A stretch of 64,000 nucleotides of DNA from Clostridiales bacterium (GTDB taxonomy: Bacteria; Bacillota; Clostridia; Saccharofermentanales; Saccharofermentanaceae). Under the pieces are notes generated by a model. The model saw only the letters and a list, made by a program, of their open reading frames with translations, did no database searches and was not told the DNA's origin. The stretch lies in the NCBI GenBank assembly GCA_017513085.1, contig JAFWDK010000016.1:60766-124765 (forward strand), in the 5' to 3' direction. Each line of letters opens with the position of its first letter. The stretch's first letter is position 1. This document shows positions 63,756 to 64,000 of the stretch, piece by piece. The translations under genes and the position numbers were made by a program.

Positions 63756-64000
63756 ATGAAAAAGTTTAGAAGTGCCGTATCGATCTGCATCGCGGTTTCT
63801 GCTCTGCTGTCTATCCTGACAGCGGGCGGATGCCGGGCGCAGAAGAAAGACTCCGTTAATTCGGAAGAAGCATCTTCCACTACATATGAAGAAACAACAG
63901 AAGTGCCGACAACGGAAGGGACCACCGAGATTTCTGAAGAGACTTCCGAAGAGACTTCCGAAGAGACTTCCGAAGAGACTTCCGAAGAGACTTCCGAAGA
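63756..64000 (+). CDS. Lipoprotein with TSEE repeat (3' truncated by window end)
   Basis: Only the first 81 residues are visible: a lipoprotein signal (LTAGGC, Cys at about 26) followed by a Ser/Thr/Glu linker and a tandem TSEE repeat that runs off the right edge. GGGAGG precedes the ATG. It follows the PstS-like gene closely and may be a second binding protein; the folded domain is not visible. Confidence 0.8.
   Translation, partial: MKKFRSAVSICIAVSALLSILTAGGCRAQKKDSVNSEEASSTTYEETTEVPTTEGTTEISEETSEETSEETSEETSEETSE
63939..63998 (+). repeat. Five exact 12-bp repeats coding for TSEE
   Basis: GAGACTTCCGAA is repeated five times without change and probably continues past the window. Exact identity at the DNA level suggests recent expansion by slippage. 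Confidence 0.9.

Noticed and set aside
63939..63998. Tandem 12-bp repeats considered as a CRISPR-like array
   Set aside because: There are no spacers; the repeats are in frame and encode a TSEE linker in a lipoprotein.

Overview
The window reads like a chromosomal stretch from an anaerobic, Gram-positive, moderate-GC Clostridia (Oscillospirales/Saccharofermentans-like) bacterium. The clues are lipoproteins with Thr-rich linkers (TTTEATTE-type), strong AGGAGG ribosome-binding sites, several OmpR-type two-component systems tied to FtsX-type ABC exporters, an FMN riboswitch on a RibU-type vitamin transporter, a PGK-TIM fusion and a serpin lipoprotein. This is inferred from gene content only; no rRNA is present.

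Layout. 1-536 is the end of a LarA-family gene. 612-2703 (minus) is a compact unit of a small lipoprotein-like peptide, a radical SAM/SPASM enzyme and a YfcE-type phosphoesterase, behind an ECF-type promoter; this is the best candidate for an undescribed (RiPP-like) system. 2.8-11 kb holds membrane proteins, a HerA-like ATPase, DUF1846, Dtd and a GT-C-like protein. 11097-11171 is tRNA-Arg(CCG) followed by a long hairpin. 11.4-14.8 kb: NUDIX, MFS exporter, serpin. 14.9-20.1 kb: response regulator, histidine kinase, ABC ATPase and FtsX permease, with a direct-repeat operator in front of the transporter. 20.2-26.1 kb: an AT-rich orphan lipoprotein, an esterase lipoprotein, a Thr-rich lipoprotein and a second two-component system. 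26.3-31 kb: a GT-C protein, zinc-ribbon proteins and NUDIX. 31-39.6 kb: uracil permease, lipase, mfd, pth, glmU. 39.7-45 kb: nucleotidyltransferase, lipoprotein, ribU with FMN riboswitch, VanY-like peptidase, metallo-beta-lactamase-fold protein, fruK. 45.1-54.6 kb: a third two-component/ABC module, then a NatAB-like exporter with an ABC-2/CPBP fusion. 54.8-64 kb: AP-superfamily phosphodiesterase, pgk-tpi fusion, lipoprotein, FliB-like protein, PlsC-like acyltransferase, Yip1-like membrane protein, PstS-like lipoprotein and the start of another lipoprotein.

How it fits together. Much of the window concerns the envelope. Four promoters share TGCAAC-N17-CGTC(T/A), and a fifth is similar. All five precede genes for exported or lipid-anchored proteins: the radical-SAM peptide, the serpin, two related small lipoproteins and a Thr-rich lipoprotein. 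This suggests one ECF sigma factor regulon whose sigma gene lies outside the window. Two OmpR-type systems have visible 11-bp-period direct repeats at their likely targets. Housekeeping genes (glmU-pth-mfd, pgk-tpi, fruK, uraA, dtd) are interspersed.
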